A model generated the notes under the pieces. It ran no database searches. It saw only the letters and a list, made by a program, of their open reading frames with translations, and was not told the origin of the DNA. From positions 180,514 to 244,513 of the forward strand of contig NZ_KZ319292.1 in assembly GCF_002744755.1 (NCBI RefSeq): a DNA stretch of 64,000 nucleotides. Direction: 5' to 3'. Source of the stretch: Leeuwenhoekiella nanhaiensis (GTDB lineage: Bacteria; Bacteroidota; Bacteroidia; Flavobacteriales; Flavobacteriaceae). Both the position numbers and the translations under genes were made by a program. Positions 33,868 through 42,217 of this stretch are shown here, one piece after another (position 1 is the first letter of the stretch; each line of letters begins with the position of its first letter).

Positions 33868-35040
33868 TTATTCTTCTTCGGGTTCTTCTAGAAGTTCGAT
33901 TTCAAAAACCAGGTTGGTACGCGGTGGAATGATGCGATACCCGCGCTCACCATATCCCAGATAATAAGGAATAAAAAGAACTGCCTTATCGCCATAATTA
34001 AGCTGTTGTACCCCTTCCTTAAAGCCGGCTATCATTTCGGCTTCAGGGCCATAAGGTATTTCGACAGGTTGATACATTTCAGGTTGAGGCCGGGTTTGTT
34101 TATCCCAACTGTCAGCTATCTCCTTGACGTTTGTGTCAAAAAGCTCACCCTCTGCAAAATAACCGGCGTAATTTACTTTAACCCGTTGTGATCTTTTGGG
34201 TTTGTTTTTACTACCTTTTTCGGTGATGACGTATGCAAGACCACTTTCCAGGCTGTCTGCCTGCTTGCGGAGTTCATCAAATTGTTGCTGCTTGGCTTCT
34301 TTCCGTTTACGTGCTGCTTCTTCCGCTTTTTTGCGTTCTTTTTCCTTCTCGTCTATTTCGCGGGTAAATATTTTTGGAGCATCAAAAAAACGGGCCTCTT
34401 TCCCTTTTCGGATAATTTCTACCTCTTCAATTTCTACTGGGGATTTTGGCTTGCCAGCCTGAGGATTCAGCATTTCGACATTGGCTATTTTTTGCAAGAC
34501 ATCGTAACCTTCAACCACTTTTCCAAAGATGGAATGACAACTAATCTTAGGATTTTCGCAGTTGCGCAATTCGCCTGCCTCATTGTATGCGTCTAAATGC
34601 GGGGAAGGAGCCAGCGTGATAAAAAACTGACTGCCATTAGTGCCATAACCAGAATTTGCCATCGAAAGTAAACCAATGGTATCGTGCTTCAACTCGGGGC
34701 TAAACTCATCGTGAAACTTGTAACCGGGACCACCACTACCGGTACCTTCAGGGTCTCCTCCCTGAATCATAAAGTCTTTTAAGATGCGGTGGAAGGTGAG
34801 GCCGTCGTAATAGGCTTTCTTTTTGTAAATGGAATCAGCAAGTGGATTAGTGCCTTCGGCCAAAGACACAAAATTAGCAACAGTAGCCGGAGCTTTATCG
34901 TAGAACAGCTCAATAACCATCGTGCCTTTGTTGGTTTTTACACGTGCGTAGAGCCCGTCTTTCAACTCAGGATATTGGTCACTAGAGCAGGCAATAAATG
35001 TAAGGGCTATTAGGAAAACAAAAAGTATCGTTTTTTTCAT
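33868..35040 (-). CDS. Lipoprotein with fused cyclophilin and FKBP peptidyl-prolyl isomerase domains
   Basis: A 390-residue lipoprotein (lipobox Cys18 in TFIAC). The cyclophilin domain spans about residues 30-215: FHRILKDFMIQGGDPEGTGSGG, FITLAPSPHLD and a HSIFGKVVEGYDVL element. A charged helical linker (about 220-265, EKEKERKKAEEAARKRKEAK) leads to an FKBP domain (270-388): RVKVNYAGYFAEGELFDTN, GFKEGVQQLNYGDKAVLFIP and PRTNLVFEIELL. It would fold proteins in the periplasm. It lies 98 bp after gldI, so the pair may be cotranscribed. Confidence 0.92.
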   Translation of the reverse strand: MKKTILFVFLIALTFIACSSDQYPELKDGLYARVKTNKGTMVIELFYDKAPATVANFVSLAEGTNPLADSIYKKKAYYDGLTFHRILKDFMIQGGDPEGTGSGGPGYKFHDEFSPELKHDTIGLLSMANSGYGTNGSQFFITLAPSPHLDAYNEAGELRNCENPKISCHSIFGKVVEGYDVLQKIANVEMLNPQAGKPKSPVEIEEVEIIRKGKEARFFDAPKIFTREIDEKEKERKKAEEAARKRKEAKQQQFDELRKQADSLESGLAYVITEKGSKNKPKRSQRVKVNYAGYFAEGELFDTNVKEIADSWDKQTRPQPEMYQPVEIPYGPEAEMIAGFKEGVQQLNYGDKAVLFIPYYLGYGERGYRIIPPRTNLVFEIELLEEPEEE

Positions 35041-35138
35041 GGCATTTAATATAAGGAAAAGCCTGGGTATCTGTAAACCTGTAATTACAAGTAACGACCC
35101 ATTTCTGCTTAAGATAAAAGACTTTTTAACGGAACATA

Positions 35139-35696
35139 TTACGGATTATTGGTCTCTCCGTTTTGAATGGTATTTAGCGTTACCCGGGTTTGTATGGGCC
35201 AGTTTGAACCAATTTTATCAAGATAACCATAGTAGCCAAAAGCCTTGTGTGAAGGCAATAAAAAAGTGACAGTTTCTCCTTCTTTCATCAGTTTGAGTCC
35301 GTCTTTAAGACCCGAAATCAAATCCTGATTGCTTTGCTCAATTTGATAGGTTTGTGTTCCCAGTTCTTCTTCACTTACGATAAGCTGACCGTCCAGCGTT
35401 TTGATCTCATAGTCAAAAGTGACCAGGTCTCCCGTTTCTGCTGTGGCAAGCGCGGTCGTATCCTGTACATTATAGTAATACCAAAAACCTTTGTCTGAAG
35501 TGAAATACTCGTATTGAGGATTTGCCTCCATCAATTTTTTTATGGCATTTTCTTCGGCTTTATTGAGCTCTTTATTGCGGGCTATTGAAGCGTCAATATA
35601 GGAGCCTGTGGCGTGACTAACGGGTCGTCGCGCTTCAGGGGTCTTGCAGCCGGCAAGTGCCAACAGCATAACCAGTAGGATGTTTAATCTATTCAT
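35139..35696 (-). CDS. gldI: Gliding-motility-associated FKBP-type isomerase GldI
   Basis: A 185-residue lipoprotein (Cys17 in LLALAGC) with an FKBP domain: GDLVTFDYEIKTLDGQLIVS, LISGLKDGLKLMKEGETVTFLLPSHKAFGYYG. In Flavobacterium johnsoniae GldI is needed for gliding and it is related to T9SS function. The start overlaps the DHH phosphoesterase stop by 8 bp. The FKBP domain and position next to the DHH gene support the name. Whether this organism glides cannot be told from this window. Confidence 0.9.
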   Translation of the reverse strand: MNRLNILLVMLLALAGCKTPEARRPVSHATGSYIDASIARNKELNKAEENAIKKLMEANPQYEYFTSDKGFWYYYNVQDTTALATAETGDLVTFDYEIKTLDGQLIVSEEELGTQTYQIEQSNQDLISGLKDGLKLMKEGETVTFLLPSHKAFGYYGYLDKIGSNWPIQTRVTLNTIQNGETNNP

Positions 35697-36705
35697 TTAG
35701 GGCTTCTTTGTATTGGGGTAATATACTAATAAAATAGTCAACTGTTTCCTGTAGCGAGCGATCACTTTTGCCACCTGCAGCGTTGGTATGACCGCCGCCT
35801 TCAAAGTGCTCGCGAGCCATCAAATTAACCGAAAAATCACCTTTGGAGCGCAGCGAAATTTTGACAATACCTTCCTGCTTATTTTCAATAAAAATCAGGG
35901 CTAAGACGACTCCGTCTAGCGAAAGGCCGTAATTCACGAAACCCTCGGTGTCGCCTTTTTGATAATTGTGTTTGTCAAGCTCTTCCTGAGATAAGGTGAT
36001 ATACGCAGTTTGGTATTCTTCAAGCTTTACCAGATTGGTAAGTGCGGTTCCCAGCAACTGCATACGCTCGTAGCTGTTGGCATCAAAGATTTGCTGGTGT
36101 ATGTAAGCATTATCGGCACCTTTTTCTATAAGATTTGCAATGACACGATGGGTGGTTGCTGTTGTTGATCTGAAGCGAAAGGAACCTGTATCGGTCATAA
36201 TTCCCGTATACAGGCAGGTCGCCATATCGGCATCTACCAGGTGGGTAGCATCAAGCATCTCAAAAGTATGATACACCATCTGGCAGGTTGCGCAGACCGT
36301 AACATCGCTATACGTTACCACGGCATAATCATCGGGTTGCTGATGATGGTCTATCATAATGAATTGCGCGGTAGCCTTTTCCAGATCGTGCTGCATATCG
36401 CCCACACGCGAAAGCGAGTTGAAATCAAGGGTGAAGATAAGCTCCGCTTCTTTGATGAGGCGTTTGGCTTTTTTGTTTTGAAATTCAAAATTAACAACCT
36501 GATTATCGCCGGGCAGCCATTTTAAAAATTTTGGGTAATCATTTGGGGTAATAACCGTAGCGCTATGGCCGGTTTTGGTGAGGTATTGTCCCAGGGCCAG
36601 GGTAGAACCCATCGCGTCACCATCGGGATTCTTATGCGGGATGATTACAATCTTTTTAGGTGATGCTAATAACTCTTTGAGAAGGACTATTTCTGCGTTT
36701 TTCAT
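35689..36705 (-). CDS. DHH-family phosphoesterase (NrnA-like oligoribonuclease / pAp phosphatase)
   Basis: Bifunctional-type enzyme that degrades short RNA and 3'-phosphoadenosine 5'-phosphate in NrnA-type members. The DHH domain has the metal motifs IIPHKNPDGDAMGSTLAL, FTLDFNSLSRVGDM, and IDHHQQPDDYA; the C-terminal DHHA1 domain has GGGHTNAAGG. The 338-residue length is right. It overlaps gldI by 8 bp. The exact substrate is not fixed by sequence. Confidence 0.9.
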   Translation of the reverse strand: MKNAEIVLLKELLASPKKIVIIPHKNPDGDAMGSTLALGQYLTKTGHSATVITPNDYPKFLKWLPGDNQVVNFEFQNKKAKRLIKEAELIFTLDFNSLSRVGDMQHDLEKATAQFIMIDHHQQPDDYAVVTYSDVTVCATCQMVYHTFEMLDATHLVDADMATCLYTGIMTDTGSFRFRSTTATTHRVIANLIEKGADNAYIHQQIFDANSYERMQLLGTALTNLVKLEEYQTAYITLSQEELDKHNYQKGDTEGFVNYGLSLDGVVLALIFIENKQEGIVKISLRSKGDFSVNLMAREHFEGGGHTNAAGGKSDRSLQETVDYFISILPQYKEALNE

Positions 36706-36726
36706 AGTTGACGAAGATACGATTTC

Positions 36727-36761
36727 TTGATATAGACTTAATACGAGAAGTTCTAATTTTG
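36727..36761 (+). promoter_or_regulatory. Promoter of the PhoD-like gene
   Basis: TTG (36727-36729), 24 bp, TAATTTTG (36754-36761); the ATG is 21 bp downstream. Confidence 0.5.
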
Positions 36762-36782
36762 AATCGAATCAAAATGTGAGCG

Positions 36783-37805
36783 ATGAAAAATACAGGTATC
36801 AGGCGGTTTTCTATTTTACTTTTTTGTGTACTCGTGTTTCAGACATTGTGTGCCCAAAAGGAAGATTCAGGGGCTTTTAAGATTCTTTTTGGCTCGTGCA
36901 ACCGTACCGAATTGCCAAATCCTTTTTGGGATCAAATGGCCGCTACGCAGGCTGATGTTTTTATTTGGGGAGGAGATGCCATCTATGCTGATACGCGAAA
37001 TATGCGTAAGATGAAAAGGATGTACAATGCCCAGAAAAACATTCCGGAGTATAAGGCTTTCGCCGAAAGTATTCCGGTGATGGGAACCTGGGATGATCAC
37101 GATTATGGTCTAAACGATGCCGGAGCTGAGTATGACCAAAAGCAAAAGAGCCAGCAATTGTTTTTAGATTTTATAGGAATGCCTTCAGATGCTGAAACAC
37201 GCCAAACTGAAGGGGTTTATGCATCTAAAGACTTCAGCGTTTCCGGAAAAACCATAAAAATTATTGTGTTAGACACGCGTTACTTTCGGAGTAGTCTAAA
37301 ACGCGCAATAGATCCCGAAAAGCGCTATGCACCCTCAACAGATACCACAAATACAATGTTAGGTAAAGAACAATGGGCCTGGCTTGAAAATGAACTTTCT
37401 GAAGCTGCTGATTTTACGGTGATTATGAGCAGTATTCAATTTCTCAGTAACGAACACGGTTTTGAAACCTGGGGGAATTTTCCGCATGAAGTTGCCCGTT
37501 TTGAGCGGCTCCTTGAAAAATCCAATGCCAAGGCGGTAATCCTTTTAAGCGGGGATCGTCATATTGCCGAATTTTCAAAAAAAGAACTTCCGGGACTGGA
37601 GTATCCACTTATTGATTTTACCAGTAGCGGTCTTACGCATACTTACATATCTTTTGACGGCGAACCCAATGCCCATAGGGTTGGAGAAGTCGTCACCCGT
37701 AAGAATTACGGTTTAATTGCTATTGATCTCAGTACCAATGAGGTTGATTTTAAAATAATGGGTGAAAACAATCAGGTTATGCAGGCATTAACACAGGATT
37801 ATTAA
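36783..37805 (+). CDS. Alkaline phosphatase D (PhoD)-like metallophosphoesterase, exported
   Basis: A 340-residue exported metallophosphatase. Signal peptide ends near residue 24 (FQTLCA-Q). The metal-binding motifs are FGSCNRTELP, WGGDAIYAD, GTWDDHDYG, and near the C-terminus LLSGDRHIAEF, all standard for PhoD-like enzymes. Substrate not known; phosphodiesters or phosphomonoesters are likely. It has its own promoter and is a single gene; ndk follows 111 bp later with its own -7 box. Confidence 0.9.
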   Translation: MKNTGIRRFSILLFCVLVFQTLCAQKEDSGAFKILFGSCNRTELPNPFWDQMAATQADVFIWGGDAIYADTRNMRKMKRMYNAQKNIPEYKAFAESIPVMGTWDDHDYGLNDAGAEYDQKQKSQQLFLDFIGMPSDAETRQTEGVYASKDFSVSGKTIKIIVLDTRYFRSSLKRAIDPEKRYAPSTDTTNTMLGKEQWAWLENELSEAADFTVIMSSIQFLSNEHGFETWGNFPHEVARFERLLEKSNAKAVILLSGDRHIAEFSKKELPGLEYPLIDFTSSGLTHTYISFDGEPNAHRVGEVVTRKNYGLIAIDLSTNEVDFKIMGENNQVMQALTQDY

Positions 37806-37843
37806 TATTCGTTAAGCCTTTTAGCTATTGTCATTAAAAGAAT

Positions 37844-37851
37844 TACTTTTG
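37844..37851 (+). promoter_or_regulatory. -7 box upstream of ndk
   Basis: TACTTTTG, giving a 5' leader of about 60 nt before ATG 37917. Confidence 0.5.
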
Positions 37852-37916
37852 CAGCGATTTTTAAAAACCAGAGTAGCGCCTTTTAAACCATACCGGCGCG
37901 CTTAAAACAAGAAGAA

Positions 37917-38336
37917 ATGGCAACAAACAGAACGTTTACCATGATTAAGCCCGATGCTGTAGAAAACGGACACATCGGTGCAATACTAGAAAAAATTACT
38001 GCTGCAGGTTTTCGCATTGTAGCGCTTAAACTTACCCAAATGACTGTAGCTGATGCACAGGAATTCTACGCGGTGCACAGCGAGCGTCCATTCTTTGGCG
38101 AACTTGTAGAATTTATGAGCAGAGGACCAATCGTTGCAGCTATTCTTGAGAAAGAAAATGCTGTTGAAGACTTTAGAACTCTTATTGGTGCTACCAATCC
38201 TGCTGATGCTGCTGAAGGTACCATCCGTAAATTATATGCAACTTCTGTAGGTGAAAACGCGGTTCACGGTAGTGACAGCGATGAGAATGCAGCTATTGAA
38301 GGTGTTTTCCATTTCTCAGGAAGAGAGATGTTCTAA
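37917..38336 (+). CDS. ndk: Nucleoside-diphosphate kinase
   Basis: Moves the terminal phosphate from ATP to other NDPs. The N-terminus [50 protein letters not shown], and the active-site His117 in [12 protein letters not shown] are all present. The 139-residue length is normal. It is followed by a strong terminator. Confidence 0.97.
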   Translation: MATNRTFTMIKPDAVENGHIGAILEKITAAGFRIVALKLTQMTVADAQEFYAVHSERPFFGELVEFMSRGPIVAAILEKENAVEDFRTLIGATNPADAAEGTIRKLYATSVGENAVHGSDSDENAAIEGVFHFSGREMF

Positions 38337-38405
38337 ACTTCTCAATTTTGAAGACGAATGGGATCTGAAGGCTTGTCTTAGAATCCCTTTTCGTCCGGAA
38401 AAATT

Positions 38406-38432
38406 AAAGCAGCCTGAGGGCTGCTTTTTTTT
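38406..38432 (+). terminator. Rho-independent terminator after ndk
   Basis: AAAGCAGCC (38406-38414), 4-nt loop, GGCTGCTTT (38419-38427) with T's to 38432. Confidence 0.87.
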
Positions 38433-38455
38433 ATGCGCTGTTTTAAAACTGTTGC

Positions 38456-38752
38456 TTAGCGTAAAACCACTTTTTTTATGATTTCCCGTCCCAACTGCTC
38501 GTTGAGATTGGTGCGTATTTTTTCTTTGCCGTAACTCAGTTCTTCCCGCAATACCGAGGAGCTAAGCTGTATCATAAGCCGGTCACCGTCCAGTTTGATC
38601 TGTGTGGTGTATTTGGCAATGGCCGGTCCCATTACATCCCGCCAGGCTTCAGCTACGTCAACTTTATCAATGCCTTTTTGCAATTTGTTTTTTTCAACAA
38701 AAGCGCCTAAAACATCTTTTATAGATTTGGGATCTGCGTCGCGTTGTGCCAT
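38456..38752 (-). CDS. dciA: DciA-type DUF721 protein (helicase loading)
   Basis: A 98-residue protein of the DUF721 family. DciA loads the replicative helicase DnaB in bacteria that lack DnaC or DnaI. The core is VAEAWRDVMGPAIAKYTTQIKLDGDRLMIQLSSSVLREEL, a KH-like fold, with the C-terminal LNEQLGREIIKKVVLR. The start overlaps the lipoprotein stop by 1 bp (TAATG). It sits in a recF-lipoprotein-dciA operon, a replication/repair context that supports the name. Confidence 0.87.
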   Translation of the reverse strand: MAQRDADPKSIKDVLGAFVEKNKLQKGIDKVDVAEAWRDVMGPAIAKYTTQIKLDGDRLMIQLSSSVLREELSYGKEKIRTNLNEQLGREIIKKVVLR

Positions 38753-39177
38753 TAATCGGTAATATTTATAGGTTCAAATTTTTTGTACGTGTAGGTTATG
38801 CCGCGTGCATTGCGCACCTGCAATTCTTCTTCGTCAGCTTTTAAGACCACTTCTTGCCAGGTATCATAATTGGTGCTGTATTCCAGATAAAGCGAGTCGT
38901 TTTTAATACGAGCGGTTACAGCTTCCCGTGAATCTGTAGTTGCAAAGCTTCCGTCGATACGTGGTAGTACTTTGGTTCTGAATCCGGTAGAATCTTGAAT
39001 TTCCAAATAATCTACCTGTTCGCTAAAACTGTATTCCCGTTCCTTGCCACCGGGAGTTTCCACCTGTTTGATTTCCCAATAGCCGTTAAGATGCTGCAAT
39101 TGCTCCTGCGGATTGTTTCGGGTGCAGCCCAAAACCAGAAAACTAAGCGCAAGTGCTATATAATAGGTGTTCTTCAA
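38752..39177 (-). CDS. Small lipocalin-like lipoprotein
   Basis: A 141-residue lipoprotein with Cys18 in LSFLVLGC. The mature part is beta-rich: [16 protein letters not shown], then alternating strands such as [21 protein letters not shown] and [21 protein letters not shown], as in lipocalin-like domains. It sits between recF (4-bp overlap, ATGA) and dciA (1-bp overlap), so it is cotranscribed with DNA-metabolism genes although it is an envelope protein. Function unknown. Confidence 0.78.
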   Translation of the reverse strand: MKNTYYIALALSFLVLGCTRNNPQEQLQHLNGYWEIKQVETPGGKEREYSFSEQVDYLEIQDSTGFRTKVLPRIDGSFATTDSREAVTARIKNDSLYLEYSTNYDTWQEVVLKADEEELQVRNARGITYTYKKFEPINITD

Positions 39178-40253
39178 AGCTTAAAGAGTTTATACGATTG
39201 GTGAATTTCTTTTACAATGGCTTCAGTCCGGTCCGGGTGTGTGTCACTTATAAATAACTGACCAAAACTCTCATCGTTGACCAGATCGATGATTTGGGTT
39301 ACCCGGTTTTCATCAAGCTTATCAAAAATATCATCAAGCAGGAGCAGGGGCGTGGTATTGCTTTGAGCTTTTATAAAGTCAAACTGCGCCAGTTTTAAGG
39401 CGATAAGATAGGATTTTTGCTGACCCTGACTGCCAAATTTCTTTATCGGATGCCCTTCAATCTTAAAGCCCAGATCATCGCGGTGTACCCCAACGCTGGT
39501 GTACTGCAAAGCCCGGTCTTTTTTGAGGTTTTCAATAAAAAGCTGACTCAAAGGCGCGTCGTGCAGCTGGCTTTTGTATTTCAGTTTGACGTTTTCCTTG
39601 CCGCCGCTTATGGCTTCGTAACGCTTTTTGAAAATTGGGGTAAAGGCTTCGAGAAAAGCTGCCCGTTTTTGAAACAGCAGGCTTCCCAGGTCGTGCATCT
39701 GCGCGTTGTAAATCTCAAGCGTATCCGGATTAAAAGTATGATTTGCATTAAAATACTTGAGCAGGGCATTTCGCTGCGACAGGGTTTTGTTGTATTTAAG
39801 CAGGGTGTCCAGATACGCCTTGTCACTTTGCGAAATCACCCCGTCTATAAACTTACGGCGGGTTTCACTGCCTTCAATAATAAGATCCCGGTCTGCGGGT
39901 GATATAATGACCAGTGGCAAAAAACCGATATGGTCTGAAAAGCGCTCGTAAACTTTACCGTTGCGTTTAATCACCTTTTTTTGGCCGCGTTTGGCACTAA
40001 CGATCACTTTTTCCTCACGTTCGTTTTTTTCATAAACACCGTCAATCACAAAAAAATCAGCATCGTGATTGATGTTTTGAGTGGTGATGGGATTAAAGTA
40101 ACTTTTTCCAAACGAAAGATGGTAAATCGCATCAAGCACATTGGTTTTTCCCACCCCGTTATTGCCCACAAAACAGTTGATCTTTGCATCCAGTTCAAAG
40201 GATGCCGATTCAAAATTTTTATAATTGATAAGCGAAAGGGCTTTGAGAATCAT
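39174..40253 (-). CDS. recF: DNA replication/repair protein RecF
   Basis: SMC-related ATPase that loads RecA at gaps. Walker [10 protein letters not shown] is near residue 31, the ABC signature [17 protein letters not shown] near 275, and Walker [16 protein letters not shown] near 305. The 359-residue length is normal. The gene starts the recF-lipoprotein-dciA operon and is divergent from the TPR gene. dnaA and dnaN are not near. Confidence 0.95.
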   Translation of the reverse strand: MILKALSLINYKNFESASFELDAKINCFVGNNGVGKTNVLDAIYHLSFGKSYFNPITTQNINHDADFFVIDGVYEKNEREEKVIVSAKRGQKKVIKRNGKVYERFSDHIGFLPLVIISPADRDLIIEGSETRRKFIDGVISQSDKAYLDTLLKYNKTLSQRNALLKYFNANHTFNPDTLEIYNAQMHDLGSLLFQKRAAFLEAFTPIFKKRYEAISGGKENVKLKYKSQLHDAPLSQLFIENLKKDRALQYTSVGVHRDDLGFKIEGHPIKKFGSQGQQKSYLIALKLAQFDFIKAQSNTTPLLLLDDIFDKLDENRVTQIIDLVNDESFGQLFISDTHPDRTEAIVKEIHQSYKLFKL

Positions 40254-40377
40254 AGGTTTTTTTTCGGCTTGAAAAATGCTAAATGCTTGAAAAATAAGGA
40301 GCTGTGTTGTAGCGGTGTCGTCTGCAAATTATTGAAAAATAACAAAACAATCCGCCACCAATATTGAATAAAAATTT

Positions 40378-40385
40378 TATTTTTG
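40378..40385 (+). promoter_or_regulatory. -7 box upstream of the TPR gene
   Basis: TATTTTTG, 20 bp before ATG 40406, in the divergent recF-TPR region. Confidence 0.5.
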
Positions 40386-40405
40386 CGCCCAACAAAAGTT
40401 AAAAT

Positions 40406-41170
40406 ATGGCTACATATCAAAAAAGAGGATATAAACCTAAGAAAGAGGAAGAGATAGAAGAGCAACTGCACGACGAAAGCACAACTGCAGAAGTTTTTGA
40501 TTCTCTTGATGAAGGGGCAAACCGCACCGAAGCCTGGGTGGAGCAGAACCAAAAGCCTATCTTAATAGGTATCGCGGTTGTGGTTATTGGTGTTTTAGGG
40601 TATTTAGGTTATGAAAAATTCATTCAGCAACCTAAGGAATTAGAGGCCTCAAACGAGATGTATCAGGCGCAAAACTATTTTAACGAGGCTATTGAAGGCA
40701 GCGTAGCGAAAGATTCGCTGTTCAATCTCGCGTTAAATGGGGGCGAAGGGAAATTTGGTTTCCTTGAAATCATTGACAATTACGGAAGCACCAAAGCCGG
40801 TAACCTTGCACATTATTATGCAGGTATGGCGTATCTAAACCTCAATAAATATCAGGAAGCTATTGATGAGCTTGAAGATTTTGAGAGCGATGATATGATG
40901 CTTGCACCCCTTGCTAAAGGGGCAATAGGTGATGCGTTTATGCAATTAGACCAGCCTGAAGAGGCGCTTTCCTATTATGAGGAAGCTGCAAAAATGCGTA
41001 CTAATGATTTTACAACTCCGCGTTTTCTGATGAAAGCTGCTCAAACAGCAATTAGCCTTGGTCAAAATGATAAAGCGGTAGGCTATTTGGAGCAAATTGA
41101 AGAGGAATATGCAAACTCACCTCTTGCAGGTGAAGTTGCGCTCTATATGGGTATGGCAAAAGCCGAATAA
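40406..41170 (+). CDS. Membrane-anchored TPR protein (YfgM-like)
   Basis: A 254-residue protein. N-terminal acidic region (residues 1-45), one TM helix (about 50-68, ILIGIAVVVIGVLGYLGYEKF), then tetratricopeptide repeats: GNLAHYYAGMAYLNLNKYQEAIDELEDF, GAIGDAFMQLDQPEEALSYYEEAA, and SPLAGEVALYMGMAKAE at the C-terminus. Topology matches YfgM, a periplasmic chaperone-like partner of the Sec translocon in E. coli. It is followed at 29 bp by ribH; these two genes are probably cotranscribed. Confidence 0.85.
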   Translation: MATYQKRGYKPKKEEEIEEQLHDESTTAEVFDSLDEGANRTEAWVEQNQKPILIGIAVVVIGVLGYLGYEKFIQQPKELEASNEMYQAQNYFNEAIEGSVAKDSLFNLALNGGEGKFGFLEIIDNYGSTKAGNLAHYYAGMAYLNLNKYQEAIDELEDFESDDMMLAPLAKGAIGDAFMQLDQPEEALSYYEEAAKMRTNDFTTPRFLMKAAQTAISLGQNDKAVGYLEQIEEEYANSPLAGEVALYMGMAKAE

Positions 41171-41199
41171 GTGCCCTTGAAAAGCTAAAATTTTAAAAT

Positions 41200-41691
41200 A
41201 TGGCAACAACAGACTTGTCTGTTTACGATAAATCTACAATCCCAAACGCGAAAGACTTTCGGTTTGGGATTGTTGTTTCAGAATGGAATGACAACATAAC
41301 TGAAGGTCTTTTTCAGGGTGCCTTTGACACCTTTATTGACTGTGGTGTAATTAAGGAGAATATCGTACGCTGGAATGTTCCCGGTAGCTTTGAACTCATC
41401 TACGGTTGCAAAAAAATGCAACAGAGTTACGACATGCTCGATGCGGTTATCGCCGTAGGTAGCGTTATTCAGGGGGAGACCAAGCACTTTGATTTTGTTT
41501 GCGAAGGTGTGGCTCAGGGCATTAAAGATTTGAATGTACAGAGCGATATCCCGGTAATCTTTTGTGTGCTGACAGATAATACCATGCAACAGGCTATAGA
41601 TCGTAGTGGTGGTAAACACGGTAATAAGGGTGTGGAAGCTGCAATCGCCGCGATTAAAATGGCCCAGTTGCGTAAAGAAGCCCGGTTTTAG
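41200..41691 (+). CDS. ribH: 6,7-dimethyl-8-ribityllumazine synthase
   Basis: Penultimate step in riboflavin synthesis. Motifs: FGIVVSEWND, NVPGSFELIYGCKKM, AVGSVIQGETKHFDFVCEGVAQGI with the catalytic His in the TKHFD block, and FCVLTDNTMQQAIDRSGGKHGNKGVEAA at the end. The 163-residue length is normal. No other rib gene is close, so it is separate from a rib operon. It lies after the TPR gene. Confidence 0.96.
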   Translation: MATTDLSVYDKSTIPNAKDFRFGIVVSEWNDNITEGLFQGAFDTFIDCGVIKENIVRWNVPGSFELIYGCKKMQQSYDMLDAVIAVGSVIQGETKHFDFVCEGVAQGIKDLNVQSDIPVIFCVLTDNTMQQAIDRSGGKHGNKGVEAAIAAIKMAQLRKEARF

Positions 41692-41803
41692 GAGTTAAGG
41701 GTTTTTAGTTATTGGGTTATTTTAGTTATTTAAAAACCGAAAACTGCCTACTGAAACTACAACCTGTTTTTTTGGAATGCTTTTTGAAACATACCCTCTA
41801 AAT

Positions 41804-41822
41804 AAAGCTTTACAGCTTTTTT
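41804..41822 (+). terminator. Weak terminator after ribH
   Basis: AAAGCT (41804-41809), TTAC loop, AGCTTT (41814-41819) then T's to 41822. The stem is only 6 bp, so the call is tentative. Confidence 0.4.
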
Positions 41823-41847
41823 ATGTAACTTTAGATTTTTAGGCATT

Positions 41848-42129
41848 ATGGGAGTTTTAAAAACACGCAAGAACAAAAAATACAGCTACAGTCCTCGTTA
41901 TTATGAGGGTGATAGTAGTCCGTATAAATTAGAATCCAAATTTGACAAATACCGAAAGGCTACGCTTGAAACCAAAGGTTTGAAAGCAAAATTTACTACA
42001 GCCTGGGAAGATTACAAATACAATAAGGATGAACGTGCCCGGAAAACGACCTTGCTTATTGCCGCAATTCTGGTCTTTCTATTTCTTTATATCATTGATT
42101 TTGATCTGAGCATTTTCTTTCAGTCCTAG
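41848..42129 (+). CDS. Small membrane protein of unknown function between ribH and mutL
   Basis: A 93-residue protein with a basic, Tyr-rich N-terminal two thirds (KTRKNKKYSYSPRYYEGDSS, KFDKYRKATLETKGLKAKF) and one C-terminal TM helix (about 70-90, LLIAAILVFLFLYIIDFDL). No known domain. Its reading frame is uninterrupted and starts with ATG. Its place between ribH and mutL is typical of conserved flavobacterial gene order, so it is likely a real gene. The function cannot be told. Confidence 0.72.
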   Translation: MGVLKTRKNKKYSYSPRYYEGDSSPYKLESKFDKYRKATLETKGLKAKFTTAWEDYKYNKDERARKTTLLIAAILVFLFLYIIDFDLSIFFQS

Positions 42130-42217
42130 TCAAACGTATTTTTTCAGTTTAGCCTGAAAAATCTACTCTCAGATTTTTAACTTGCACTACTTTATAATTT
42201 TTAGCTAAACTGAATTC

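Noticed and set aside
39417..39902. 161-codon open frame on the plus strand inside recF
   Set aside because: Lies fully opposite a convincing recF gene; composition and lack of motifs are those of a mirror frame.
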